Source: Saccharopolyspora endophytica (lineage in GTDB: Bacteria; Actinomycetota; Actinomycetes; Mycobacteriales; Pseudonocardiaceae). From it: 64,000 nt of DNA. Every line of letters begins with the position of its first letter. Within the stretch, counting starts at the first letter, position 1. The stretch covers positions 202,713 to 266,712 of the forward strand of contig NZ_JAGPXE010000012.1 of NCBI RefSeq assembly GCF_018070075.1, in the 5' to 3' direction. The notes under the pieces are model-generated. The model was not told where the DNA came from. It ran no database searches and worked only from the letters and a program-made list of their open reading frames with translations. The position numbers and the translations under genes are program-made. Positions 50,836 to 59,876 of this stretch are shown piece by piece.

Positions 50836-51327
50836 TCAAGCCCCGAGGTCGAGGTGGTAGCCGAGCAGGCTGATGTCGCCGGTCGGGCTCCAGTCCCGGT
50901 CCGGCAGGCGCTGGAAGCCCATCCGCTCGTAGAGGCGTCGCGGGGTCTCCGCCGTCTCCGACACGCACAGCACGACCCGTCCGAAGCCACCGGCCCGGGC
51001 GCGCTCCACGACGGCCTCGACGAGCTGGCGGCCCACGCCCCGACCACCGGCGTCCGGGGCGACCGCGAGCATCCTGAACTCGATCTCGCCGGCCCGCGCG
51101 ATCTCCGCGTAGCTGTCGCCGGGGCGGATCACGGTCACCGTGCCGACCGGCCGGTCATCGTCGAGGGCGACGAGCAGCTCGGCCTCGGCCGCGCGGTCGG
51201 CGGCGTCGCGCAGCACGGACACGTACGAACCATCGGCCGGGAGATTGCCCGCATCGGCGTACGCCTTCGCGGCGATCTCCCCCACCACCTCGTATTCCGC
51301 CGGCAGGGCGGCCCGAATCGTTGCCAT
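50836..51327 (-). CDS. GNAT-family N-acetyltransferase
   Basis: The 163-residue protein shows the GNAT core: IEFRMLAVAPDAGGRGVGRQ with the acetyl-CoA pyrophosphate loop (R/Q)xxGxG/A, LVEAVVERARAGGF and the C-terminal RLYERMGFQRLPDRDW. Substrate is unknown. It starts 36 bp downstream of ligA on the same strand, so it may be co-transcribed. ATG 51327 is chosen; the open frame continues upstream only as an out-of-frame shadow of ligA. Confidence 0.88.
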   Translation of the reverse strand: MATIRAALPAEYEVVGEIAAKAYADAGNLPADGSYVSVLRDAADRAAEAELLVALDDDRPVGTVTVIRPGDSYAEIARAGEIEFRMLAVAPDAGGRGVGRQLVEAVVERARAGGFGRVVLCVSETAETPRRLYERMGFQRLPDRDWSPTGDISLLGYHLDLGA

Positions 51328-51362
51328 GGCCGCGATCCTGCCACCCCGCGCCGGCGGATTTC

Positions 51363-53534
51363 TCACTCCTCCGGGGGCAGCGCCCGCTCGGTGGCCGCTT
51401 CCGGGCCCTGCTGGAGCAGCACGGTGAAACCGTCCTCGTCGAGCACCGGGACCTTCAGCTGCATGGCCTTGTCGTACTTCGAACCCGGGGAGTCGCCGAC
51501 GACCACGAACGCGGTCTTCTTCGACACCGAACCGGCCGCCCGGCCACCGCGGGCCATGATCGATTCCTTGGCCTCGTCCCGGGAGTACTGCTGCAACGTC
51601 CCGGTGACCACGATCGACATCCCTTCCAGCGTCCGGGGGATCGACTCGTCGCGCTCGTCGGCCATCCGCACACCGGCCTCGCGCCACTTGCGCACGATCT
51701 CGCGGTGCCACTCCACGGCGAACCACTCGCGCACGGCCGTGGCGATCGTCGGCCCGACGCCGTCGGTGTTGGCCAGCTCCTCCTCGGAGGCCTGCTCGAT
51801 CCGCTCCAGCGTCACGAACTCCCGCGCCAGCGCCTGCCCCGCGGTCGGCCCGACGTGCCGGATCGACAACCCGACCAGGATCCGCCACAGCGGTTTCTGC
51901 TTGGCCTCCTCCAGGTTCGCCAGCAGCTTGGCGCCGTTGGCCGAGAGGTTGCCCTCCTTCGTGGTGTACAGCGGCGTTTTGAGCAGCTTCGCCTCGTCGA
52001 GGTCGAACAGGTCGCCCTCGTCGCCGAGCACACCCGCGTTGAGCAGCGCGGAGGCGCCCTCGTAACCCAGCGCGTCGATGTCGAGGACCTTGCGGCTGGC
52101 GAGGTAGAACAACCGCTCCCGCTGCTGACCGGGGCAGCCCTGCGCGTTCGGGCAGCGCAGGTCGACGTCGCCCTCCTTCTGCTGCGCCAGCCGCGCCCCG
52201 CACTCCGGGCACGCCTCGGGCATGACGAACTCGCGCTCGTCACCGGTGCGCACGTCGGTGACCGGGCCGAGGACCTCGGGGATGACGTCACCGGCCTTGC
52301 GGATGACCACGCGGTCCCCGATGAACACGCCCTTGCGGCGCACCTCGTCGGCGTTGTGCAGGGTCGCCATCGACACCGTCGATCCGGCGACCTTGACCGG
52401 CTCCATCACCGCGAACGGCGTGACCCTGCCGGTGCGGCCCACGTTGACCTCGATGTTGAGCAGCTTGGTGGTGGCCTGCTCCGGCGGGTACTTGTAGGCG
52501 ATCGCCCAGCGCGGTGCGCGCGAGGTGGCGCCGAGCCTGCGCTGCAGCGGGACCTCGTCGACCTTGATGACCACGCCGTCGATCTCGTGCTCGGCGGAGT
52601 CGCGGTTCTTGCCCCAGTGCTGGATGTGCCCGAGCACTTCCTCCACAGCGGACAGCACCACCGTGTGCCGGGACACCGGCAGGCCCCACGCCTTGAGCGC
52701 CGCGTAGGACTCCGACTGGCGGTCCGGCTCGAAGCCCTCGCGCCTGCCCAGACCGTGGCAGATCAGCCGCAGCGGCCGGGACCGGCTCACCCGCGGGTCC
52801 TTCTGGCGCAGCGATCCGGCGGCGGCGTTGCGGGGGTTGGCGAACGGTTCCTTGCCCGCGTCGACCAGCTTGGCGTTGAGCTCGGCGAACTCGTCGACGC
52901 GGAAGAAGATCTCGCCGCGCACCTCCACCAGGCCCGGAACCGGGTACTCGTCGGTGCCGGTGAGCTGCTCGGGCACGTCACCCATGGTGCGCACGTTGAG
53001 CGTGACGTCCTCGCCGGTGCGGCCGTCACCGCGGGTCAGCGCCCGCTCCAGGTGGCCGTCGCGGTAGAGCAGGTTGACCGCGAGGCCGTCGATCTTGAGC
53101 TCGCAGAGGTAGTGGGCACCGCTGCCGACCTCGCGCTCCACGCGCTCGACCCACGCCGCCAGCTCCTCGGAGTCGAAGGCGTTGTCGAGGCTGAGCATGC
53201 GCTCCAGGTGCGCGACCGGGGTGAACGCGGTCGAGAAGGTGCCGCCGACCACCTGCGTGGGCGAGTCGGGAGCCTGCAGCGCGGGGTGCTCGGACTCCAT
53301 CCGCTGGAGCCGCGTGAACAGCTCGTCGAACTCGCCGTCGGAGATCGTGGGCGAATCCAGCACGTAGTAGCGGAACTGGTGGCCGCGCACCTCCTCGGCG
53401 AGCTCCGCGTACTGTTCGCGCACGTCGGGCGGCACGTCCTCGACGCCTTCGGCCGCGCTCACGGCGGCGGGGTCGGCGGGCACGCCCTCGGCGTCCTCGC
53501 TGGGGTTGAGCTCGTGAACGTCCTTGCTGGTCAC
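51363..53534 (-). CDS. ligA: NAD+-dependent DNA ligase
   Basis: LigA seals nicks in replication and repair. The 723-residue protein has an acidic N-terminal extension of about 35 residues, domain Ia (GHQFRYYVLDSPTISDGEFD), the nucleotidyltransferase with adenylated Lys147 in CELKIDGLAVNLLY, an OB fold (VVIRKAGDVIPEVLGPV), the zinc finger CPECGARL...CPNAQGCPGQ, helix-hairpin-helix repeats and a C-terminal BRCT domain (GMSIVVTGTLQQYSRDEAKE). All parts are complete. The gene normally adjoins the MetE-like gene; here about 6 kb is inserted between them. Confidence 0.97.
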   Translation of the reverse strand: MTSKDVHELNPSEDAEGVPADPAAVSAAEGVEDVPPDVREQYAELAEEVRGHQFRYYVLDSPTISDGEFDELFTRLQRMESEHPALQAPDSPTQVVGGTFSTAFTPVAHLERMLSLDNAFDSEELAAWVERVEREVGSGAHYLCELKIDGLAVNLLYRDGHLERALTRGDGRTGEDVTLNVRTMGDVPEQLTGTDEYPVPGLVEVRGEIFFRVDEFAELNAKLVDAGKEPFANPRNAAAGSLRQKDPRVSRSRPLRLICHGLGRREGFEPDRQSESYAALKAWGLPVSRHTVVLSAVEEVLGHIQHWGKNRDSAEHEIDGVVIKVDEVPLQRRLGATSRAPRWAIAYKYPPEQATTKLLNIEVNVGRTGRVTPFAVMEPVKVAGSTVSMATLHNADEVRRKGVFIGDRVVIRKAGDVIPEVLGPVTDVRTGDEREFVMPEACPECGARLAQQKEGDVDLRCPNAQGCPGQQRERLFYLASRKVLDIDALGYEGASALLNAGVLGDEGDLFDLDEAKLLKTPLYTTKEGNLSANGAKLLANLEEAKQKPLWRILVGLSIRHVGPTAGQALAREFVTLERIEQASEEELANTDGVGPTIATAVREWFAVEWHREIVRKWREAGVRMADERDESIPRTLEGMSIVVTGTLQQYSRDEAKESIMARGGRAAGSVSKKTAFVVVGDSPGSKYDKAMQLKVPVLDEDGFTVLLQQGPEAATERALPPEE

Positions 53535-53577
53535 GCCCCGAGACTAACGAGCGACCCCGACACCGGCACGCAGCGGC

Positions 53578-54243
53578 TCACTGCGCGTTGCGGTCCAACT
53601 CGCGCACGAGCTCGCGCAGTTCGAGCAGTCCGATCGTGCCTTCGGGTTCTGCCTCGGCGGTTTCGACGCGTCCCAGCCGGTCGGCGGCGAGCCGTTCACC
53701 GAGGGTGGCGTCGAGAGGCAGGAAGGTCAGGGCCCGGCGCGCGTTGTCGTCGAGCGCGTGGAAACCCGGGTGGTACACGGCGACGTCGACCAGCCCTTCG
53801 TCCTCGTCGACCTGCGCCGCGATCCGGACCTGGTCGAGCGGGTACTTCTCGCCGCGCAGGTTCACCGTGACCTCCGTGGGATCGGGCACGGCGGGGACCG
53901 AGTCGTGGTACTCCCACAGCGTGTCCGCGGCAGGCGCGGCGGCCATCCACGCATCGGTGTAAGGCCGCAGCTCCGGGTCGGCCTGGCTGCTGATGACCAG
54001 CGCGTACGCGGCGTCCTCGCCGTGCTCGATGCTGAAGGTCAGGTCCGGGTGGACGCCGGCGACGGCCTCGGCGACGAGGTTCTCGATGCGCTGCGGCTCG
54101 CTGTCGCCGAGCGCCGAGGCGATCTCGGGCAGGTTGTCGTCCCACCACTGCCAGAACGTCGTCGCGCGCTCCGCGGCCTCGGCGGGGACGTCGACCGGTT
54201 CGGCGGGCACTTCGGCGTCGCGGCGGCGCAGGAACCTGAACAT
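53578..54243 (-). CDS. uncharacterised cytoplasmic protein
   Basis: The 221-residue acidic protein starts MFRFLRRRDAEVPAEPVD and contains FWQWWDDNLPEIASALGDS, FSIEHGEDAAYALVISSQAD, LWEYHDSVPAV and VAVYHPGFHALDDNARRALT. I do not recognise the family. There is no signal peptide or membrane segment. Its coding character is clear from codon usage and length. It lies between ligA and the DUF6461-like gene, all on the same strand, in the segment absent from the mycobacterial order. Confidence 0.75.
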   Translation of the reverse strand: MFRFLRRRDAEVPAEPVDVPAEAAERATTFWQWWDDNLPEIASALGDSEPQRIENLVAEAVAGVHPDLTFSIEHGEDAAYALVISSQADPELRPYTDAWMAAAPAADTLWEYHDSVPAVPDPTEVTVNLRGEKYPLDQVRIAAQVDEDEGLVDVAVYHPGFHALDDNARRALTFLPLDATLGERLAADRLGRVETAEAEPEGTIGLLELRELVRELDRNAQ

Positions 54244-54293
54244 GGGAACTATTGTGCCGTCCGCCGGGACCCGCCGTGGCGGGACGAGGAATT

Positions 54294-55283
54294 TCAGCCC
54301 GGCAGCTCGTCACGGACGATGGCGGTGATCGCCGCCGGTTCGGCACCGCGCACACCGGTGACGCCGGTGAGGACACCGGACAGGGCGCTGCGGGAGTCCT
54401 CGTGCATGACCTGCCGCAGCACCTGCATCGCGTGCAGCCGGTTGCGGCTGACCAGCGCGGGCCGCTCCCAGATCCCGCTCCACACCAGTTCGCGCAGGGT
54501 CTGGTCGACTTCGGCGCACTCCGGGCGGACGCCGGCGAGGATGCGCTGCACGACGGGCAGGTCCATGCAGTCGGCGGTGGTGGCGACGTAGTGGGCGAGG
54601 GAGCGCAGCACCCGCCGCTGGTCGTGCTCACCGGCGGCCCGCAGCGCGGTCAGCATCTCCGCGGGGTAGCCGTCGAGATCGCCCAGCGGCATCGAGACGA
54701 GGTCGTCGGGCCACGGCGCGACCGGGTAGGTGCGGAACTCCCCGCCGAGCCACCCCTCGGTGGGAACTTCCCCCGTGACCCGCCCGGCCAGGGCCAGCAT
54801 CAGCGGCACCGGAGCCCCCTGCGACCAGGGGAGTTGTTCGCGGTGCTCCTCCAGGGCGTCCGGGCGGGCACCTTCGCGGTACTCGGGCAGCACGGCTTCG
54901 AAGGACGTCTGGATCACGCCGTCGACGGCGTGCGCGAACCGCGTGCGCACGTCCTCGTCCCAGTAGCAGGAGACGGCTTCAGGACGAGCCACCCGGCGCA
55001 GCACCTCGGGACGAACTCCCTGGCCACCGCTGTCCTCGACGACGAGGGTCCACTCCCCGACGGAGCGCAGCCCGATCATCGGGTGCTTCTCCTGGTAGGC
55101 GTACGCCTCCTCGCAGAACTCGTCGATGTCCAACGACCGCCCGTGCGACGTGACGGCCCCGAACGACTCGGCCACCCGACCGAGGTCGTCGTTCCGGACC
55201 AGGGTCAGGCACGCCGCGTCCCGGATCGTGCTGCGCTCGATCCAAGCGACGCGGTCAAGCTCGCCGACGCAATGACTGCCCAC
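54294..55283 (-). CDS. DUF6461-like uncharacterised protein
   Basis: The 329-residue protein has, near its N-terminus, WIERSTIRDAACLTLVRNDD followed by LGRVAESFGAV, resembling the DUF6461 start that recurs in actinomycete proteins. WTLVVEDSGGQGVRPEVLR and SCYWDEDVRTRFAHAVDGVI follow. A C-terminal helical part (about 190-329) carries MLTALRAAGEHDQRRVLRSL. Function is unknown. GTG 55283 follows AGGAAG; the frame extends upstream to 55469 through non-conserved sequence. The 260 bp upstream of it show no other gene. Family call is tentative. Confidence 0.65.
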   Translation of the reverse strand: MGSHCVGELDRVAWIERSTIRDAACLTLVRNDDLGRVAESFGAVTSHGRSLDIDEFCEEAYAYQEKHPMIGLRSVGEWTLVVEDSGGQGVRPEVLRRVARPEAVSCYWDEDVRTRFAHAVDGVIQTSFEAVLPEYREGARPDALEEHREQLPWSQGAPVPLMLALAGRVTGEVPTEGWLGGEFRTYPVAPWPDDLVSMPLGDLDGYPAEMLTALRAAGEHDQRRVLRSLAHYVATTADCMDLPVVQRILAGVRPECAEVDQTLRELVWSGIWERPALVSRNRLHAMQVLRQVMHEDSRSALSGVLTGVTGVRGAEPAAITAIVRDELPG

Positions 55284-55543
55284 AGGGCTCTTCCTACCAG
55301 CGCAAAGGTCAGACCACGGCCATTTTCGCAAAACATTCGGACAACGAGACCACACCAACCGGTCCAAACGGACGCCGTCCATCTCATTCCACAATGGACA
55401 CAACCAGTGGGTCAGGTCCTGCGGGGGAGGACACACCCACAAAGCCGTCGTGACACACCGACCGACCATGGTCGCAACCCAGCGATGTGGTCATCGGACA
55501 ACCCTCGACCTTCGAGACCAGGCGAGGCTCCCACCCTCTTCAG

Positions 55544-58500
55544 CTAGGCATGGGAAATCTGCACCGGTTCAACGGTTTCGCCCCGAACGAACAGACCCCG
55601 GCCGGGCGGACGCGGGATGCTGGGGACGCCGGGTAGGTGCTCGCCGTCACGCTCGTCTCCGCCAAGGACGATCAGCGTGCTTCCGGCCTGACGCAACTCT
55701 GCGAGCAGTCCTGTGTTCAGCGAGTCGCCGATGTTGATGGAGTTGCGCGTCACGATCAAGTGCACCCCCACGGAACCACCGCGAGCGAGGACGTCGGCGT
55801 TCTGCCGCAGGGGATCTCTCATGTGGTTCGCGGATTCGATCAGCTCGTAGTTCTCGACGATCACGAACTGGTCCTTCAACTTCCGGGGCACCTCGCGCTT
55901 GGCTCGATCGAGCCGCGTCTTGATTCCGGTGATCACCTCGCTGATCAAGCGGTCGAACTCCTCCGCGATCACGGCGTAGCCGCCCCAGCCCGTTCCCACC
56001 TCGTCGAGCAACCCACGCCGAGGATCGAGGACGTAGGTGGCGTAGGAGTCCGCCTCGCGAACGCGCTGGAGTTCCGCGAGGACGATTCTGGTCAGGTTGG
56101 TCTTGCCCGATCCCGGTCCGCCGAGACAGATCATGTGCGGCGCCCTAGACCAGTCGAACTCCGCCCACCGATCACCGACTAGGCGTCCCAGCGTGATCTC
56201 CGTCCGACCTCGCATGGCCACAGGGGTGTACTGCACGTGTTCCGGCGGTGTTTCGAGCCTGAGCAGTGGAGCGTGAGGCCAGGCGTCGGCGATACGTCGG
56301 GCGAAGGCTTGAGCGCGGTCGTCGGCCGATTCGGGATCGGTGTCGTCGCCCAGCCATGGCGTCGCGGCCCGGAAATCGCGCGCGTTCACCTTTCCCGCAC
56401 CCGGCGTCGCCCTATCGAGTTCCAATATGGTGGGAACCGATTCGAGCAGCAATTGATCGGATTCGGTGAACTGTTCGGCGCTCACGACCACCGTGACGTG
56501 CTTCCCATCGCCGGCGAGTTCCTTCACGTGCGGAAGTAGCTGCGGGTTGTTCAGCTCGAACAGCCCCCACTGCTCGATCACGAGCATTGACTTCTGTCCC
56601 GCCGGGCCATTTCTCGCCCCTATTTGTTGCAGTATGTAGGCGATGTGATCGCTCTGATCGAATCGTGCGGAAGCTCGGACGTGCGGCAGATCAATGAGTG
56701 CGGCTCGGCAGCTGAAGGTGTCCGCCCCGATGAAGTAGCAGTTCAGCTCGGCCGGCGTCCGGGTGAGCACCTGCGACAGAACGATCGTCTGTGCGAGCCA
56801 GGCCTTTCCTGAGTACGGTCCGCCGCACAGCGCAATATTGCCGACCGGCGCAAGAGGCTCCGTTCGTCCTTCTGCGGGGACGTCAACGACCCCGATCGGG
56901 ACTCCATCGGCCCTCGCGAATTGGGACGCCGAGAGCCCTCGTTCGTTCTCGACCACCTCGCCCAGAACGTGGCTGAGAGTGAGCGGTTGTTTCAAGGGGT
57001 CGAGGAGTTCAGGCGGACGGCTGGTGATCGTTTCCTTGATGCGGTCGATGACGCCGCCGCGGCTTCTGAGGTCAACAGTCCCGATCCGCAGCTTGGTGAG
57101 CGGCCGGTCCCGAACCCGTAAATACGCCTGCCCGGGCTGCGCCTTCTCCATTCCCACAGCGGCGGCGACCGACCCCAGCAATGTCGACACTTCGGTCTCA
57201 GGGCTCCGGTGGACCACGCGGAAATCGCAGTGCTCCACGAGCTCCATCGCACGGGTGTTGGTGATGCGGTGCGCGAGCAGGAGCACGTGAACACCGACCG
57301 CACGGCCCTGCTCCATCACGTCCCGCAAAATCTCGACCATGTCGGGGTCTTCTTCCGACGCGGCCGCGACACCGTGGAACGCGATCACTAGTTTGGGTGT
57401 GGGTGTGCCTTGGTCTGCACCACGCTTGCGACGAATAATTTCGCTGCGAATACCCCGGAGATCACGTGGGCCGATGCGCCCTGTCCGGAAGACGCCGGTG
57501 GAACCGGCTCGTGCCACGACATGCGGCATCGAGCTCAGGTCACCGAAGGGGGACACCGGACCCTCATGCAGCAACGCCACGTGCAGGTCGTCAGGTGAAT
57601 GCGTCAACATCAGCATCAGCAGAATCACCGACAGGGTGTTTGAGGATCCGGCTCCTTGGTGACCGAAGATCAGTCCGTGTGGCCCGGCTCCACCTTCATC
57701 CTCCGGGCGAAGGTCGAGGTGCACAAGACGATCGAACGCATCAAGGCCGATCGGAATGCGCAGGTCATCGACGGGGAGCCAGGCACCTTTCGGGTCATCT
57801 GCCATCACGTCCACGCCAAGCAGCCGCTTCGAGTCTCCTTGACGGTCGCCGCGGTTCCTACCGCGCCGGACGAAGTCATGGATCACGGAGGGCATCACCT
57901 CGTTGATCGCGGCTTCTCCACGCAGTTTTGGCGCCGCAACCGTGAAGCTTTGCGAACCTGTCGCCGCTTCCAGCGGTCGATTCGCGTCGGCACGGCCCCT
58001 CAGCTCGACGAACTGCTGCACGTGGTGCGCCAGTCCGTTGGAGAGTCGAGCCCGAGATCTCGTCGCAACGACGACGTGCACGCCGAAGGCCGTGCCTTTG
58101 TCCGCGATCTGTTCCACCCGGTTGATCAGTTCCGGGTTCTCATCGGCGAAGGTTTCCCAGCGGTCGATCACCAGGAAGCGATCCGGCGCCACTTGGCCAT
58201 CAGGAATTTCCCGGTTCCGCCTCATCGCACGAAAGTCGTCCAGCAGCTCGAACGGATATCTCCGGAACATCGCGCGCCGGGCCAGAATGCCGTGGTCGAG
58301 CTCGCTGAACAGCTCGGCGATCCGATCGGATTCCTCCGGGCCGACCACGGACGTGACGTTCGGCAAGTTCTCGAACGTCACGAAGCGGCTCTCGGAGTCG
58401 ATGATGATGATCTCGGTCTCGTGCGGATCGGCGTCAGCAGCCAGCCCGAGCAGCAGCGTGCGCAGGAAGCGGCTCTTTCCCGATTGCGACGGTCCGAGCA

Positions 58501-59407
58501 CGGCAAGATGACTGTTGGGCTCAGCGAAACTCAGCAGATGAGGGCGGCTCCGGGTCACACCGACCGAAACTTGCAGAGTGACAGCCGGGGGTTCCAGTGA
58601 GCGGATCTCCGGATGTTCGAGAAGGTCCCCGAGGGTGGCTTGAGGAGCCGTCACCGGCTGAATTCGAGATGCCCGGTTGCCGACTCGAGCGACGATCAGG
58701 TCCCCCGCGACTCTCCCGTCCTGCCACGGCGTCTGCGTGTCCTTCAGCTCGCGATGAACATAACGGTATAGCTCGTCCGCAGTGATCAGATCGTCGCCGT
58801 CAACATCCGCGGCACCGGAGCGGATCCCCCGTAGAACGGCCTTGGTGAACAGGGATTCCACGGGCTGGTTCGACGTGCGCTGCCGGTTCTCGAATGCATA
58901 CTCCAACGCGCTGGTAGCGGTGATCACATACGTCCCGCGACCGCTGAGCTGGTGGTGATCGACCTGATAGGCAGCTTTGGGAGTCATACCCAGTGAGAAG
59001 GCTCCGCTGTAGCAGCAATCCAGCATCACGAGTTTCGCACCGGCCTGCGAACCGCTCAGCTGGCTGTGCACGAAGGTCGAACTCACGGCGGTGGCTTCAA
59101 CGCTGCCTAGATCAGTGTTGCAGGCCGCGAAGAACAACCGGCCGCTGTCGTTCTTGATCCCGTGACAGGAGAAGTACAGCAGCACCTCGTCACGCGGCCC
59201 GGCAGTGCTCAGCGTTCGCTCGATCGCGCCTTCGATGCCGCTCTTGGACTCGTCGACGAACACCGTTGCGTCATAGTCGCCCTGGGTTTCGAGCACCTGC
59301 CGAAGCTCCTGGGCTTCTCCGGCCGGTGCGCGCAGTTCCTGCAGTCCACTGTCCAAGTACCTGGAGGTGGCGAACAGCAGCGCGATCCGTCGACCATTCA
59401 CGGTCAA
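55544..59407 (-). CDS. caspase-like protease fused to four EccC/FtsK-type ATPase modules
   Basis: Residues 1-245 form a caspase-like (C14) domain: VLLYFSCHGIKNDSGRLFFA with catalytic His82, and KLVMLDCCYSGAF with catalytic Cys132. Then come four FtsK/SpoIIIE-like modules as in EccC of type VII secretion. Module 1: Walker A GPSQSGKS (305-312), Walker B FLVIDRWE (Asp415). Module 2: degenerate GHQGAGSS (582-589) and KLVIAFHG without the acidic residue. Module 3: GGPYSGKA (862-869), MLVIEQWG. Module 4: GGPGSGKT (1096-1103), FVIVENYE. No transmembrane segment, signal or linker repeats are seen. TTG 59407 (or GTG 59401) overlaps the stop of the EACC1-like gene. A defence or programmed-cell-death role is inferred from family context. 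Confidence 0.85.
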   Translation of the reverse strand: MTVNGRRIALLFATSRYLDSGLQELRAPAGEAQELRQVLETQGDYDATVFVDESKSGIEGAIERTLSTAGPRDEVLLYFSCHGIKNDSGRLFFAACNTDLGSVEATAVSSTFVHSQLSGSQAGAKLVMLDCCYSGAFSLGMTPKAAYQVDHHQLSGRGTYVITATSALEYAFENRQRTSNQPVESLFTKAVLRGIRSGAADVDGDDLITADELYRYVHRELKDTQTPWQDGRVAGDLIVARVGNRASRIQPVTAPQATLGDLLEHPEIRSLEPPAVTLQVSVGVTRSRPHLLSFAEPNSHLAVLGPSQSGKSRFLRTLLLGLAADADPHETEIIIIDSESRFVTFENLPNVTSVVGPEESDRIAELFSELDHGILARRAMFRRYPFELLDDFRAMRRNREIPDGQVAPDRFLVIDRWETFADENPELINRVEQIADKGTAFGVHVVVATRSRARLSNGLAHHVQQFVELRGRADANRPLEAATGSQSFTVAAPKLRGEAAINEVMPSVIHDFVRRGRNRGDRQGDSKRLLGVDVMADDPKGAWLPVDDLRIPIGLDAFDRLVHLDLRPEDEGGAGPHGLIFGHQGAGSSNTLSVILLMLMLTHSPDDLHVALLHEGPVSPFGDLSSMPHVVARAGSTGVFRTGRIGPRDLRGIRSEIIRRKRGADQGTPTPKLVIAFHGVAAASEEDPDMVEILRDVMEQGRAVGVHVLLLAHRITNTRAMELVEHCDFRVVHRSPETEVSTLLGSVAAAVGMEKAQPGQAYLRVRDRPLTKLRIGTVDLRSRGGVIDRIKETITSRPPELLDPLKQPLTLSHVLGEVVENERGLSASQFARADGVPIGVVDVPAEGRTEPLAPVGNIALCGGPYSGKAWLAQTIVLSQVLTRTPAELNCYFIGADTFSCRAALIDLPHVRASARFDQSDHIAYILQQIGARNGPAGQKSMLVIEQWGLFELNNPQLLPHVKELAGDGKHVTVVVSAEQFTESDQLLLESVPTILELDRATPGAGKVNARDFRAATPWLGDDTDPESADDRAQAFARRIADAWPHAPLLRLETPPEHVQYTPVAMRGRTEITLGRLVGDRWAEFDWSRAPHMICLGGPGSGKTNLTRIVLAELQRVREADSYATYVLDPRRGLLDEVGTGWGGYAVIAEEFDRLISEVITGIKTRLDRAKREVPRKLKDQFVIVENYELIESANHMRDPLRQNADVLARGGSVGVHLIVTRNSINIGDSLNTGLLAELRQAGSTLIVLGGDERDGEHLPGVPSIPRPPGRGLFVRGETVEPVQISHA

Positions 59408-59805
59408 GCTCGTTCCACAGCGCCGTCCTCGGCCCCGGAGTCGACCAGCTGAGCAGCGAACTTCTCCACCAGCAAGTGCTGATCCTCTTCTGAGAGAGCA
59501 TCGAACTCGAAACTCTGGCCGTTGTCCTTCTTGATGGTGACCTTGCGGGCCTTGGCTCGGTCGAACCGAGCGACCATCACCTTGGCGAATGCCGCGGCAG
59601 TCGCCGCCGAGAACGCACCGCTGACCACGAGACTGCCGATCTGCAACGCGACCCCGGATTTGGCACCTTCGGGAGCAGGCTCGTCGACCCGGTCGATCCG
59701 GGCTTCGCCGAGTTGACGCAGTTCATCGAGCAGAGCCAGGGTCAGCTCCTCAAGGCGCTCAGGATCCACGTCAGGTAGTTCGAACCCGATCAGCCAGCGC
59801 GCCAT
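59404..59805 (-). CDS. EACC1-like effector-associated small protein
   Basis: The 133-residue protein starts with WLIGFELPDVDPERLEELTL, has a charged middle, a hydrophobic helix region IGSLVVSGAFSAATAAAFAK, and a C-terminal strand-rich part KARKVTIKKDNGQSFEFDAL. This layout fits EACC1, a small constant component found upstream of caspase or trypsin-type effectors in bacterial conflict systems. The assignment is by eye. GGAGGGAT precedes the ATG. Its stop overlaps the start of the caspase-ATPase gene, so the two products are made together and probably interact. Confidence 0.7.
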   Translation of the reverse strand: MARWLIGFELPDVDPERLEELTLALLDELRQLGEARIDRVDEPAPEGAKSGVALQIGSLVVSGAFSAATAAAFAKVMVARFDRAKARKVTIKKDNGQSFEFDALSEEDQHLLVEKFAAQLVDSGAEDGAVERA

Positions 59806-59850
59806 GGCACATCCCTCCGCCGCGTCGTCCAGCCCACCACCTTAGCGGAA

Positions 59851-59866
59851 TGATCATCTAGGATCA
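59851..59866. promoter_or_regulatory. inverted repeat upstream of the EACC1-caspase operon
   Basis: TGATC-ATCTAG-GATCA has perfect 5-bp arms and lies 46 bp before the EACC1-like start codon; a TAAGGT hexamer follows on the minus strand. It is a candidate promoter/operator for the operon, on symmetry alone. Confidence 0.3.
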
Positions 59867-59876
59867 GCCGTTTCGG

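Noticed and set aside
55284..55543. An extra small gene upstream of the DUF6461-like gene
   Set aside because: The open frame continues through this stretch but has no conserved sequence, and a good ribosome binding site sits before GTG 55283.
55544..59407. A type VII secretion locus
   Set aside because: Only EccC-like ATPase modules are present; there is no EccB, EccD, EccE, mycosin or WXG100 gene in the window and no membrane helix in the protein.
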